Source: Vibrio cholerae
GTDB lineage: Bacteria; Actinomycetota; Actinomycetes; Actinomycetales; Micrococcaceae
DNA: 39,329 bases
Direction of reading: 5' to 3'
Assembly (NCBI GenBank): GCA_009728235.1
Contig: WNZI01000033.1
Location: 1 to 39,329 of the forward strand
Shown: in pieces, positions 16,996 through 25,738 of the stretch
Position numbering within the stretch: the stretch's first letter is position 1
Layout of the letters: each line of letters begins with the position of its first letter
The notes under the pieces: model-generated
Told to the model about the DNA's origin: nothing
The model's database searches: none
The model's input: the letters and a program-made list of their open reading frames with translations, nothing else
Program-made: the position numbers and the translations under genes

Positions 16996-18501
16996 CTAGG
17001 TGAGGCTGATGGCCGACCATGACACGGGTGGAAGCGTCATGGTGAGTGTCCCTTCGTTGACCGAGACGCCGTCGAGTGGTTTGAGGCCGACCCGGTTCTG
17101 GTCCTCGAACGTGTTCTTTGCGTAGACGTCGTCATCGTGCACGGTGAGCGCCTCGGTGATCGTGGTGGCAGCAAGATCGCTGACGTCGATCGAGACTTCG
17201 ATCGATTCGGTTTGGCTGCGGTTCACGAGGAACACCGCCGACGAGCCGGCTTCCACATCCATCGTTGCCACGGCGTCGACGAGGGGCGCCCGACCGTAGA
17301 CGGCGGTCTCGTAGGTGTCTACCTCGATCGTTGGGCGAAGGATTTCGCCGCGAGCTAGGCGCGCGGTGACCGAGAACGGGAAAAAGGTGCTCTGACGCCA
17401 TGCAGCACCACCCGGTTCGGTCATGATCGGCGCGATGACGTTGACGAGTTGCGCCAGGGACGCGGACGCGACTCTGTCGTGGTTCTTGAGCAGGGTGATC
17501 ATGAGATTGCCGAGCACCACGGCGTCGGCGACGGAATAGACGTCCTCGAGTTGGCGGGGCGCATAAGTCCACTGGTCGTTGACCTCGCCGGAGGCTTGGT
17601 GCTCGTCGAGGTACCAGATGTTCCACTCGTCGAACGATAGGTTGATGGTCTTGTCGCTGCGCAATGTGTGTTTGACGTGATCGGCGGCGGCGACGACGGC
17701 TTGGATGAAGTACTCCATGTTCAATGACGAGGCGAGGTAAGAATCGAGGTCGCCGCCGCGCTCCTGGTAGTACGCATGGCAGGAGATGTAGTCCACGTGT
17801 TCATAGGCGTGTTCGAGAACGATGCGCTCCCAGTCGCCGAAGGTGGGCATCGAGGAGCCGGAGGAACCACAGGCTACGAGTTCCAGGGTCTTGTCCGCCG
17901 CTTTCATGGCCTGTGCGGTGCGGGCAGCGATCTGACCGTAAGCGTCGGCGCTCATATAGCCGGTCTGCCAGGGTCCGTCCATCTCGTTTCCCAGACACCA
18001 TATGCGGATATCGTGGGGCTCTACAGCGCCGTTGGCGACCCGTTGGTCGCTCAGTGCCGTTCCTGATGGGTGGTTGGCGTACTCCAAAAGGTCAAGCGCA
18101 CTCTCGATCCCGCGGGTCCCGAGGTTCACGGCCATCATCAACTCGGCTCCGGTGAGTTTGCACCAGCGCGCAAACTCGTCGATGCCCACCTGGTTCGACT
18201 CCAGAGCATGCCAAGCCAGGTCACGGCGTACCGGGCGTTGGTCGCGTGGGCCCACACCGTCTTCCCACCGGTAACCGGAGACGAAGTTGCCGCCCGGGTA
18301 ACGCATCGTTGTCGAGCCGAGCTCTTTGACCAACTCAACCACGTCGAGCCGGAACCCGTCCTCGTTGGCGGTCGGATGATCCGGCTCGTAGATCCCGCCG
18401 TACACACACCGGCCGAGGTGCTCTACGAACGAACCGAAGATCCTGCGATTCAGGGGCGCAACGACCGCCGAACGCGCGATGACAATACGGGCACTGGTCA
18501 C
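16996..18501 (-). CDS. alpha-L-arabinofuranosidase, GH51
   Basis: A 501-residue enzyme without a signal peptide, so cytoplasmic. It would release L-arabinose from imported arabinoxylan oligosaccharides. The N-terminal part carries IFGSFVEHLGRCVYGGIY (core GSFVEHLGRC) and RYPGGNFVSGY, hallmarks of GH51. The acid/base is Glu173 in CLGNEMDG and the nucleophile is Glu292 in SFDEWNIWY. A C-terminal beta-sandwich follows from about residue 390. The start is a GTG with AGGA about 8 nt upstream. The gene follows the ABC-GH3-GH10 operon in the same direction but is 271 nt away, with its own palindrome upstream, so it is probably a separate unit. Confidence 0.95.
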   Translation of the reverse strand: MTSARIVIARSAVVAPLNRRIFGSFVEHLGRCVYGGIYEPDHPTANEDGFRLDVVELVKELGSTTMRYPGGNFVSGYRWEDGVGPRDQRPVRRDLAWHALESNQVGIDEFARWCKLTGAELMMAVNLGTRGIESALDLLEYANHPSGTALSDQRVANGAVEPHDIRIWCLGNEMDGPWQTGYMSADAYGQIAARTAQAMKAADKTLELVACGSSGSSMPTFGDWERIVLEHAYEHVDYISCHAYYQERGGDLDSYLASSLNMEYFIQAVVAAADHVKHTLRSDKTINLSFDEWNIWYLDEHQASGEVNDQWTYAPRQLEDVYSVADAVVLGNLMITLLKNHDRVASASLAQLVNVIAPIMTEPGGAAWRQSTFFPFSVTARLARGEILRPTIEVDTYETAVYGRAPLVDAVATMDVEAGSSAVFLVNRSQTESIEVSIDVSDLAATTITEALTVHDDDVYAKNTFEDQNRVGLKPLDGVSVNEGTLTMTLPPVSWSAISLT

Positions 18502-18528
18502 AACATCATCCTGTCCATAGGTGGGTAT

Positions 18529-18541
18529 GAAGAATTTCTTC
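18529..18541. promoter_or_regulatory. palindrome upstream of the GH51 gene
   Basis: GAAGAA-T-TTCTTC is a perfect 13-bp palindrome located 28 nt upstream of the GH51 start. Size and symmetry resemble the TCGAAA-G-TTTCGA site upstream of the transporter operon. It may be an operator; no clear promoter hexamers were found beside it. Confidence 0.45.
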
Positions 18542-18714
18542 CTCGAAGCTCAGGAGCGCTGTAACGCACGGCTCCGAGCCGGGCCCCCTTGATCCTGGTG
18601 TGAGGCGGGGAGTTGGCCGGCGTCGATCTCCGGGACATCACCAAAGGGTGTTGCAGAAACCGACGGAAAGCACCACCGGCTCCAGGGACGACCAGGACAG
18701 ACCGATTCGGGACC

Positions 18715-18733
18715 ACCCGACGGCTTGTCGGGT
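18715..18733 (-). terminator. weak hairpin downstream of the cytoplasmic GH10 gene
   Basis: ACCCGAC (18715-18721) pairs with GTCGGGT (18727-18733) around a 5-nt loop, about 40 nt beyond the stop of the last operon gene. It is short and lacks a U-tract. The rest of 18542-18772 shows nothing recognisable. Confidence 0.3.
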
Positions 18734-18772
18734 CGGTCGAGGTAGCGTCTGGTTGGCGCGATCGCGCTGGAG

Positions 18773-20029
18773 TCAGTGGAATCGGACGGTGGCCGATTCA
18801 CGCCCCGGCGAGAGCGAGACCGGCGCACTCTGCCCGTCGAACGTGATCACGTAATCACCGAAGAAACCCGAGATCGACAAGCGTGCATCATGATCCGTGC
18901 GCATCGTCGTTCGCAGCAGCCACCATTCGCCCTTGATCAGCGACCGCAGTGCGTGAAACGAGGGTTTCGGTGTGCCGTCGGCGCGAACTAATCCGCCCGG
19001 CGCACCGAGCCACGCTCCGTCGTCGGTGAACCCCCAGTACGTGATGGCCTGCACGGCCGGGTGGCCCACGAGTGAGCGATAGTGCCGCACAATCTCGTCC
19101 GCTTGCCTGGCCTCTCCCTCGGGCGTCGATGGCCAGGATGGGATCTGATAGTCGTTCAGGTCGACGATCTCCGGCGGCATGAGGTGCCCCGACAGCAGAG
19201 TGGTCTCGGTCAGATGGAGGGGCAGCCCGAAGCGGGCGAACCGGTCGACCATCGCGAGCATGGTCTCTTCTCCCCAATACCCCTGATGCATGTGGGTCTG
19301 CAGGCCGATCGCGTCCACGGCGATCCCCGCTTCGAGCACGCCCTCGATCAGAGCTTCGTAGTCGCTCGACAAGTCGAAGTCGTTCAGGATGAGCGTCGCG
19401 GAAGGGTTCGAGGCGCGAGCTTCCTCGAACGCGAGCTGAATCATGGGCACGCGACCAATGCTCTGCGCAAGCCGGGTAATACCGTTTTCCTCCGCAGTGA
19501 ACACGGGCATGATGACGGCCTCGTTGATCGCGTCCCACGTGTCGATGACCCCTGAGAAGTCGGTCACCTCGCGTCGGATCCTCTCGCGTTGCAGCCGCTC
19601 GATCTCCGCCACCGGTAGACCGGTGAGCCACTCGGGCGCGAGCGTGTGCCACGTCAGCGGATGCCCCTTCACGGTCACTCCGTGCTCAGCGAACCACGAG
19701 GCGGTCCGGAGGAGTCTTCGGGTGTCAGGCTTGCCGCGGATCGGCTCGAATCCTCGCCAGTAGAACGGAAGGGTCGCAGTGTTGAAGAGCTCGAGCCACA
19801 TCGTCTCGAGCTCCGGCAGGCCGGCGAGCCGCGCCCCGCCGAAGACGGGCTCCGCCGCGGTGTCCTGCACGGTCTCCCCATTGGCCAGCGGGATGAAGTC
19901 GAAACCGATGTTGCCGAAGGCGAAGTCATGACACTGCTGTTCGACGGTGACATCCGCGTTGCGCACAGGGTTGCCGTCCGAGTCCAGCACGGTGACCTGG
20001 GCGGTCACCCGTCGGTGGTCGACACTCAT
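18773..20029 (-). CDS. cytoplasmic endo-1,4-beta-xylanase / xylo-oligosaccharide hydrolase, GH10
   Basis: A 418-residue GH10 enzyme with no signal peptide. An N-terminal beta-rich segment (about 1-60) precedes the barrel. GHPLTWHTLAPEW lies near 120, the acid/base is Glu170 in WDAINEAV, and the nucleophile is Glu275 in HLTETTL. YWGFTDDGAW lies near 345, and a beta-sandwich tail ends the protein. It probably trims imported xylo-oligosaccharides. Its ATG overlaps the GH3 stop by 4 nt (ATGA), which places it as the last gene of the transporter operon and suggests translational coupling. It is only distantly similar to the two secreted GH10 enzymes in this window. Confidence 0.93.
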   Translation of the reverse strand: MSVDHRRVTAQVTVLDSDGNPVRNADVTVEQQCHDFAFGNIGFDFIPLANGETVQDTAAEPVFGGARLAGLPELETMWLELFNTATLPFYWRGFEPIRGKPDTRRLLRTASWFAEHGVTVKGHPLTWHTLAPEWLTGLPVAEIERLQRERIRREVTDFSGVIDTWDAINEAVIMPVFTAEENGITRLAQSIGRVPMIQLAFEEARASNPSATLILNDFDLSSDYEALIEGVLEAGIAVDAIGLQTHMHQGYWGEETMLAMVDRFARFGLPLHLTETTLLSGHLMPPEIVDLNDYQIPSWPSTPEGEARQADEIVRHYRSLVGHPAVQAITYWGFTDDGAWLGAPGGLVRADGTPKPSFHALRSLIKGEWWLLRTTMRTDHDARLSISGFFGDYVITFDGQSAPVSLSPGRESATVRFH

Positions 20030-22397
20030 GACGCGCTCCGTGCGATTTCGTTGAAACTCGGGTGGAAGGCCCGGTCGAAGCCCACGACGCGGGCTGCACC
20101 GGAGAGCTGTACCGAGTGCGTGATCCGCAGGTCGGTGCTCGATGCTCCGAGAGCAAAGACGATCTCTCCCGGTTCGACGACCCGCTCGCCGTTTCGGCCG
20201 GTGAAGCCGGTGACATCTGCGGGAACGTGTATCGAGAGCTCGACGGATTCGCCCGGCTCCAGGTCGACGCGCTGAAAACCGACCAGACGCTGCACCGGGC
20301 GCACGACTGACGCGACCGGATCGTGGACGTAGATCTGGACGATTTCTGTCCCAGCACGGTCCCCGGTGTTGCGGAGACGGAGGCCGAGGGTCGCCGTGCC
20401 GTCGACTCCGACCGTATCCGGCCCGTGCTGGCCGGCGCTCCAGTCGAAGGTGGTATACCCGATCCCGTGCCCGAACGCGAAGGCCGCAGTCGGGTCGATG
20501 CTCGACACTCCGTTGGAGCGCGCCAGAGGAGCGGCCAGGTACGTGGACGGCTGCGTCCCCTCTGAGGCCGGGATGCTGACGGGCAGGCGTCCGCTCGGAT
20601 TGACCCGACCGGAGAGGATGCCGGCGACGGCGGCGGTTCCTTCTTCTCCTGCGAAGAACGCTTGCACGATCGCGGCCGCGCCCGTGACAGCGGATCCCAG
20701 TGCGTACGGTCGTCCAGCGAGCAGGGTGACGACCGCAGGAGTCGATGTTGCCAGAACGGCGTCGAGAAGGTTCTGTTGGGCACCGGGCAGGCGGAGCGAC
20801 TCGACGTCGCAGCCCTCACCGCTGGTGCCGCGACCGAAGAGCCCGGCCCGATCGCCGAGGGCGACGATGACGATGTCCGCCCGCGTTGCGGCATCCACCG
20901 CTGCGGGAATCCCGGCGGTTTCTCCTCCGTCGATCGTCTGCCTGGCACGTACTCGATGTCCGCTTCGGGAAACTCGATGCGGAGACTGGCCAGCAGGGTA
21001 GGCAGTTCGATACCGAGGGGTGTGTCAGGATGCTGCACGCCGACATGAGCAGGGAACGAGTAGCAGCCGAGAACGGCGAAGGGGTCGTCGGTCGTCGGTC
21101 CGACGACAGCGATCCGGCGCGGGGCGGCGAGCGGAAGGGTTCCGTCGTTGCTCACAAGCACGATGGACTGTTCGGCGATCTCGCGGGCAACCGCCCGATT
21201 GCCGGCGTTGTCCAGGTCGATGGTGCCGCGGATGCCTTCCGCGTTCTCCACGTCGACATCGCGCAACGCTTCGGGCGTGGCATCCCAGTCAGGATCAAGC
21301 AGTCCGAGTTCGACTTTCTGGCGCAGCACACGCCGGAGGGCACGATCTATGACCGCCTCGGGCAGATCGCCCGACCGGACCGCTTCAGTCAGCGGGGCAC
21401 CGAAGGTTTTCACTGTCGGTAGTTCGACGTCCACGCCCGCAGTGAGCGCGAGAGCAGCGGCCTCGCCCCACGAACCCGCGACGCCGTGAAGCAGTTTCAG
21501 GAAGGCGATCCCGAAGTAATCGGCCACGACGGTGCCGTCGAAACCCCAGGTGTCACGCAGGACTCCAGTGAGCAGTGACTCGTCAGCCGCCGATGGCACG
21601 CCGTCGATGTCGGTATAGGAGTGCATGACCGAACGCGGCTTGCCTTCCCGCATGACCATCTCGAACGGGACGAGCAGCACGTCGGCCAGTTCACGCGAAC
21701 CGACCGAGACCGGCGCGAGGTTACGGCCGGCTTTCGACGCCGAGTAGCCGACGAAGTGCTTGAGAGTTGCGACGATCCCTGCGGACTCGAGGCCACGGAC
21801 GTACGCCGTTCCGATGGTGCCGATGAGATAGGGGTCCTCACCGATAGTCTCTTCGACGCGACCCCAGCGGGCGTCCCGCACGACGTCGAGCACGGGGGCA
21901 AGGCCTTGGTGGATACCAACCGAGCGCATGTCGGACCCGATGCGGTGTGACATCCCCTCAACGAGCTTCGGATTGAACGAGGCCCCCCAGGCGAGGGGCA
22001 CCGGATAGGCGGTCGCCCCCCAGGTGGCGAAGCCCGCAAGGCACTCTTCATGCGCAACAGCCGGGATGCCGAACCGGTTGGATGCGGCGATGCGGCGCTG
22101 GCTGCGGAGGAGGGACAGCGCCCCGAGCGCCGGGTCGACCGGAGCCGAGCCGAACGGCCGAGTCAACTGGCCGAGCCCGTTCGGCAGGAGCGCATCGAGG
22201 TCGATCACATCGTCCATGTCGTTCTGATGCGGCGCAACGTCCCCGCCCTCGTTGGACGCGCCGACCCAGACGCCGAACAGCTGGGCGATCTTCTCCTCGA
22301 GCGTGAGCTCGGCAAGGAGTGCCTCGACGCGGTCGGAAGCGGATGCGGTCACGTCGTGCCACGCCGGCGTGGTCGTCGTGGATGTCGTGGTGCTCAA
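20026..22397 (-). pseudogene. beta-xylosidase/beta-glucosidase, GH3, with one frameshift
   Basis: Read through one frameshift this is a full GH3 enzyme of about 790 residues. The N-terminal barrel (to about 370) has KHFVGYSASKAGRN and nucleophile Asp293 in VVADYFGI. The C-terminal alpha/beta domain has IVALGDRAGLFGRG. A fibronectin III-like end domain begins near 670. One base is missing near 20940, probably a C in the codons after VPG; beyond it the protein continues perfectly in another frame to the stop at 20026. No signal peptide is present. The operon context points to hydrolysis of imported xylobiose and xylotriose. It starts 8 nt after the permease stop. The break is more likely a sequence error than decay, because both halves are intact. 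Confidence 0.88.
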
Positions 22398-22405
22398 GGA
22401 AAGTC

Positions 22406-23278
22406 CTAACCTTTGACAGCGCCGGTGAGTCCGCCGACGATGCGACGCTCGAACAGCGTGAAGAATATCAGTGCCGGAATCATGGACAGAGAGGTGAAGG
22501 CGAGTACCTTTGCCGTGTCCACCGAGTACTGCGAAGCGAACGCCTGAACCCCGAGCGGCAGGGTATATGACGCCTGGTCGCTGAGGATGAACAGCGGCAG
22601 AAGATAGCTGTTCCAGCTCGCGACGAAAGCAAGGATGCCCGTCGTCACCACGCCCGGCAGCGACAAAGGAACGACCATGCGGAAGAAGAAGCCCAGCCGG
22701 CTGGTGCCGTCGATCGACGCCGCCTCTTCGATCTCATCGGGGATGGCCTTGAGGAACGGCACCAGGATGATGATCGTCACCGGCAAGCCGAAGGCGATCT
22801 GCGGGAGAATCACGCCGGCCAGACTGTTCATCAGGCCCAGCTCCCTGACCATGATGTAGAGCGGCGTGATCGCCACGGTCATCGGGAACATGAGTCCAGC
22901 GGCGAACAGTGAGTACAGCGCCCCGCGACCAGCGAACCTGTAGCGCGCGAGAATGAAGCTCGCCATCAGGCCGAGCGTCACCACGCCGAGGGTCGTCGCG
23001 AGCCCGGCGATCGCCGAGTTGCCGACCTGCTGCCAGAAGGTCCGGCTCGCGAGCACCTCAGCGTAGTTGGAGAAATTCCACGGGTTCGGAAATCCCGCGG
23101 GCGAATTGGTGATCTGCGAGTTGTCGCGGAACCCACCGAGGATGATGTAAACGACGGGGCCGAGACAGAGTGCGATGAAGACAAAGGCGATGAAGTAGGT
23201 CGCCGGGCTGCCCCATTCCTGGCGGTCACTGGGCGAACGCTTCTTGTGCAGGCGTGTGGGAGCGTCGAGAACAGCCAT
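22406..23278 (-). CDS. carbohydrate ABC transporter permease (MalG type)
   Basis: A 290-residue permease with six predicted membrane helices. The EAA loop (EEAASIDGTSRLGFFFRMVVP, core EAASIDGTS) lies near residue 190, and the C-terminus FERRIVGGLTGAVKG is typical of MalG-like sugar permeases. I start it at the ATG at 23278, which overlaps the stop of the upstream permease by 1 nt. It forms the membrane channel together with the next gene and is predicted to import xylo-oligosaccharides. Confidence 0.93.
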   Translation of the reverse strand: MAVLDAPTRLHKKRSPSDRQEWGSPATYFIAFVFIALCLGPVVYIILGGFRDNSQITNSPAGFPNPWNFSNYAEVLASRTFWQQVGNSAIAGLATTLGVVTLGLMASFILARYRFAGRGALYSLFAAGLMFPMTVAITPLYIMVRELGLMNSLAGVILPQIAFGLPVTIIILVPFLKAIPDEIEEAASIDGTSRLGFFFRMVVPLSLPGVVTTGILAFVASWNSYLLPLFILSDQASYTLPLGVQAFASQYSVDTAKVLAFTSLSMIPALIFFTLFERRIVGGLTGAVKG

Positions 23279-24273
23279 CACTTCTTTCCTTCTGTGAGAG
23301 CGCCGGCGGTGTCGCGCGAAAGAACGAACCGCTGGTAGATCAGTGCGATGACGAGGGAGATCAGGAACATCACGACGGCGACGGCACTGCCGTAGCCGAA
23401 GTTGCCCGAGGTGCGCCCGTTGGCGACCATGTAGGTGGCCATGGTCGAGGTCCCAGCAGTCGAGGCGACGTACTGGCCCCAGATGATGAAGACCAAATCG
23501 AACAGCTGCAGCGAGCCGATGATCGACAGGAACGCCCAGATCCGTAGGGTCGGTCCGAGGAGAGGCAGTGTGATGGTGCGCTGGATCTGCCAGTAGCTGG
23601 CGCCGTCGATCGCGGCCGCCTCGAACAATTCGTCGGGGATGCTCTGCAATCCGGCGAGGAAGAGGATGACGGCAAAGCCGATGTACTTCCACGAGATGAT
23701 CACCATCAGTGACCAGATGGCGATACTCGGATCAGAGAGCCAGTCTCTCTGGAAAGCTCCCAATCCGATGCTGTCGAGTAGCCCGTTGACGGAGCCGGAT
23801 GTCTGCAGCATCAGACCCCAGCCGATCCCGACGATGACCTCGGAGATGATGTACGGGACGAAGATGAGCACGCGGATGAGCGAGCGGCCCCGGATTTTCT
23901 GGTTGAGCAAGAGCGCGAGGACGATCGCGATGGGTCCCTGGATGACCAGGGAGAGCACCAGGATGAACCCGTTGTGGCGCAGCACGTCGTGGAACGCGCT
24001 GTCCTGAAGGATGATCAGGTAATTCTGGAAACCGACGAAGTCGGTGGCTGGCCCGATGCCCTTCCAGCGGAAGAAACCGTAGTAGCCGGCGAGGACGACC
24101 GGGAGGATCACGAAGCCGACGAAGACGACGATCGCCGGCCCGGCCAGAAGAATGATCTCGAGGCGCTTGCGCCAGTCCGCTGGACGCCGTCCGGGCCGCG
24201 GAGCGGCAGGGGACGCCGCGTGAGCGCCATCCCCTGCCGTAACCGTGGCCCGCGGCGGCTGCTGGTCCGTCAT
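23278..24273 (-). CDS. carbohydrate ABC transporter permease (MalF type)
   Basis: A 331-residue permease. A Pro/Ala/Arg-rich cytoplasmic N-terminus (about 1-37) precedes six membrane helices, with the EAA loop FEAAAIDGASYWQIQRTITLP (core EAAAIDGAS) near 230. I prefer the ATG at 24273, about 10 nt after a GGGGG run. An ATG at 24303 is in frame but lies very close to the preceding stop. It pairs with the MalG-type permease. The operon has no gene for the ATP-binding subunit, so a shared ATPase such as an MsiK-type protein must be supplied from elsewhere. Confidence 0.92.
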   Translation of the reverse strand: MTDQQPPRATVTAGDGAHAASPAAPRPGRRPADWRKRLEIILLAGPAIVVFVGFVILPVVLAGYYGFFRWKGIGPATDFVGFQNYLIILQDSAFHDVLRHNGFILVLSLVIQGPIAIVLALLLNQKIRGRSLIRVLIFVPYIISEVIVGIGWGLMLQTSGSVNGLLDSIGLGAFQRDWLSDPSIAIWSLMVIISWKYIGFAVILFLAGLQSIPDELFEAAAIDGASYWQIQRTITLPLLGPTLRIWAFLSIIGSLQLFDLVFIIWGQYVASTAGTSTMATYMVANGRTSGNFGYGSAVAVVMFLISLVIALIYQRFVLSRDTAGALTEGKK

Positions 24274-24312
24274 CAACGGAGCACCCCCTGCAGGTTCAAT
24301 CATGATCTGCAG

Positions 24313-25617
24313 CTATCCCTTGGCCGCTGCGTCGTTCAGGGCCGAGACGATGTCTTCGGCTGTGCCCTGACCGGCGAACATGTCGACGGCACCCTTGTTC
24401 AGCGCGTTTCCGACGTTCTGCCCGAACAGCGTGTCGAGCCAGACCGTGACGTAGGGTGCCTCGTTGTACGCCTCGAGGATCGACTGGAGTGCCGGGTCGG
24501 TGACAGCTGCCTGGGCGTCCTGGTTGGCGGGGATCGTCTGGAACGCTGCTGCGTAGTCTTCCTGGTACTCCTGCTGCATGAAGAAGTTCAGGAACGCGGT
24601 GCACTCTTCTTTCGGTGCCTGCGCGGAGCAGGTGAATCCGTCGACGCCGCCCATCATGGCGCCGGGCTCACCCTCACCGCCGTCGACCTCCGGGAACGGG
24701 AACCAGCCCAGGTCCGGGAGAGGCTTCTGGTCAGGAGTCAGCGAAGCGATGACACCGGGGTTCCAGGCCCCCATGAGCTCCATGGCTGCCTTCTTGTTAG
24801 CAATGAGCCCGGCCGAGCTACCCGCACCCTGCTGCGCCGAGGTGGTGAGGAATCCGTTGTTGAACGGCTCCGTGTCGACGAATTCCTGCAGGTTTTCGCC
24901 GGCCTCCAGCCAGCACGGGTCGTCGAACTCCATGGTTTCGGCGGCCGTGTTGATAGCGTCCTGCGAGCAGGCGCGAACTGCGAAGAAGTAGTACCAGTGC
25001 GCTGCAGGCCAGGCATCCTTCGCACCGACGGCGATGGGGTCGACTCCTGCACCCTTGAGCTTGTCCACCGCGGAACCGAGCTCGTCGAGGGTCGTCGGTG
25101 TTCCCTCGACGCCCGCTTCGGTGAAGAGGTCCTGGCTGTAGTAGATGCCACCGGGCAGCAAAGCGGTCGGCATTCCGTAGATCTTGTCGTCGACCGCGAA
25201 GGCGCTCAACACGCTTTCGGGCACAGCGGCTCTGGTGGCGTCGTCGATGGAATCCGTGATGTCCAGGGCCTGTCCGGCCGCAACGACATCCGCCAGCTTG
25301 CCGCCGCCGCGCGCCATGAAGATGTCGGGTGCATCGCCGGAGTTCAGCGCCGTCTGGAGCTTCCCGTCCATCTCCTCGTTCTGGACGGACTGGATCTCGA
25401 TCGTCACGCCAGGATTTGCCTCCTCGAACGCTGCGACCGTCTTCTCCCAGTGCGCCTTGCCAGCGCCCGTCGTCGAGTTGTGCCAGAACGTCATGGTGAC
25501 ATCGCCACCTTCGCCTTCTGCTGCTCCACCGCCGGAGCCACACGCTGACAGACCGCCGAGGGCCAGTGCTGACGCCGCGCCAACGGTCAGCAGCTTCCTC
25601 ATGCTTTGCTTGTTCAT
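24313..25617 (-). CDS. sugar ABC transporter substrate-binding lipoprotein
   Basis: A 434-residue lipoprotein of the extracellular solute-binding family 1. Residues 1-26 form a lipoprotein signal with lipobox LSAC and lipidated Cys26. A Gly/Glu-rich linker precedes VTMTFWHNSTTGAGKAHWEK (core TFWHNSTTG). DAPDIFMARGGGKLADV near 95 and MMGGVDGFTC near 325 are typical family segments. The ligand is predicted to be xylo-oligosaccharide, from the linked GH3 and GH10 genes. It is the first gene of the operon running to 18773. A palindromic operator-like site lies 14 nt upstream of the ATG, and a LacI-type gene is divergent. Confidence 0.94.
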   Translation of the reverse strand: MNKQSMRKLLTVGAASALALGGLSACGSGGGAAEGEGGDVTMTFWHNSTTGAGKAHWEKTVAAFEEANPGVTIEIQSVQNEEMDGKLQTALNSGDAPDIFMARGGGKLADVVAAGQALDITDSIDDATRAAVPESVLSAFAVDDKIYGMPTALLPGGIYYSQDLFTEAGVEGTPTTLDELGSAVDKLKGAGVDPIAVGAKDAWPAAHWYYFFAVRACSQDAINTAAETMEFDDPCWLEAGENLQEFVDTEPFNNGFLTTSAQQGAGSSAGLIANKKAAMELMGAWNPGVIASLTPDQKPLPDLGWFPFPEVDGGEGEPGAMMGGVDGFTCSAQAPKEECTAFLNFFMQQEYQEDYAAAFQTIPANQDAQAAVTDPALQSILEAYNEAPYVTVWLDTLFGQNVGNALNKGAVDMFAGQGTAEDIVSALNDAAAKG

Positions 25618-25630
25618 CTTTGAACACCTC

Positions 25631-25643
25631 TCGAAAGTTTCGA
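25631..25643. promoter_or_regulatory. putative operator of the xylo-oligosaccharide transporter operon
   Basis: TCGAAA-G-TTTCGA is a perfect 13-bp palindrome, 14 nt upstream of the binding-protein start and about 95 nt from the divergent LacI-type gene. It matches the GAAA(C/G)TTTC palindrome described upstream of xylan-utilisation genes of Streptomyces. It is the best operator candidate in the window. Confidence 0.75.
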
Positions 25644-25738
25644 CATTTGCGTCGAAGACACTTAGTGTGGTGTGAGCGTAACAGTGCCGGCCCGGTCAGA
25701 CGCAAGTGTTTCCCGTAACAAGTGAAGATTGGATCCTC

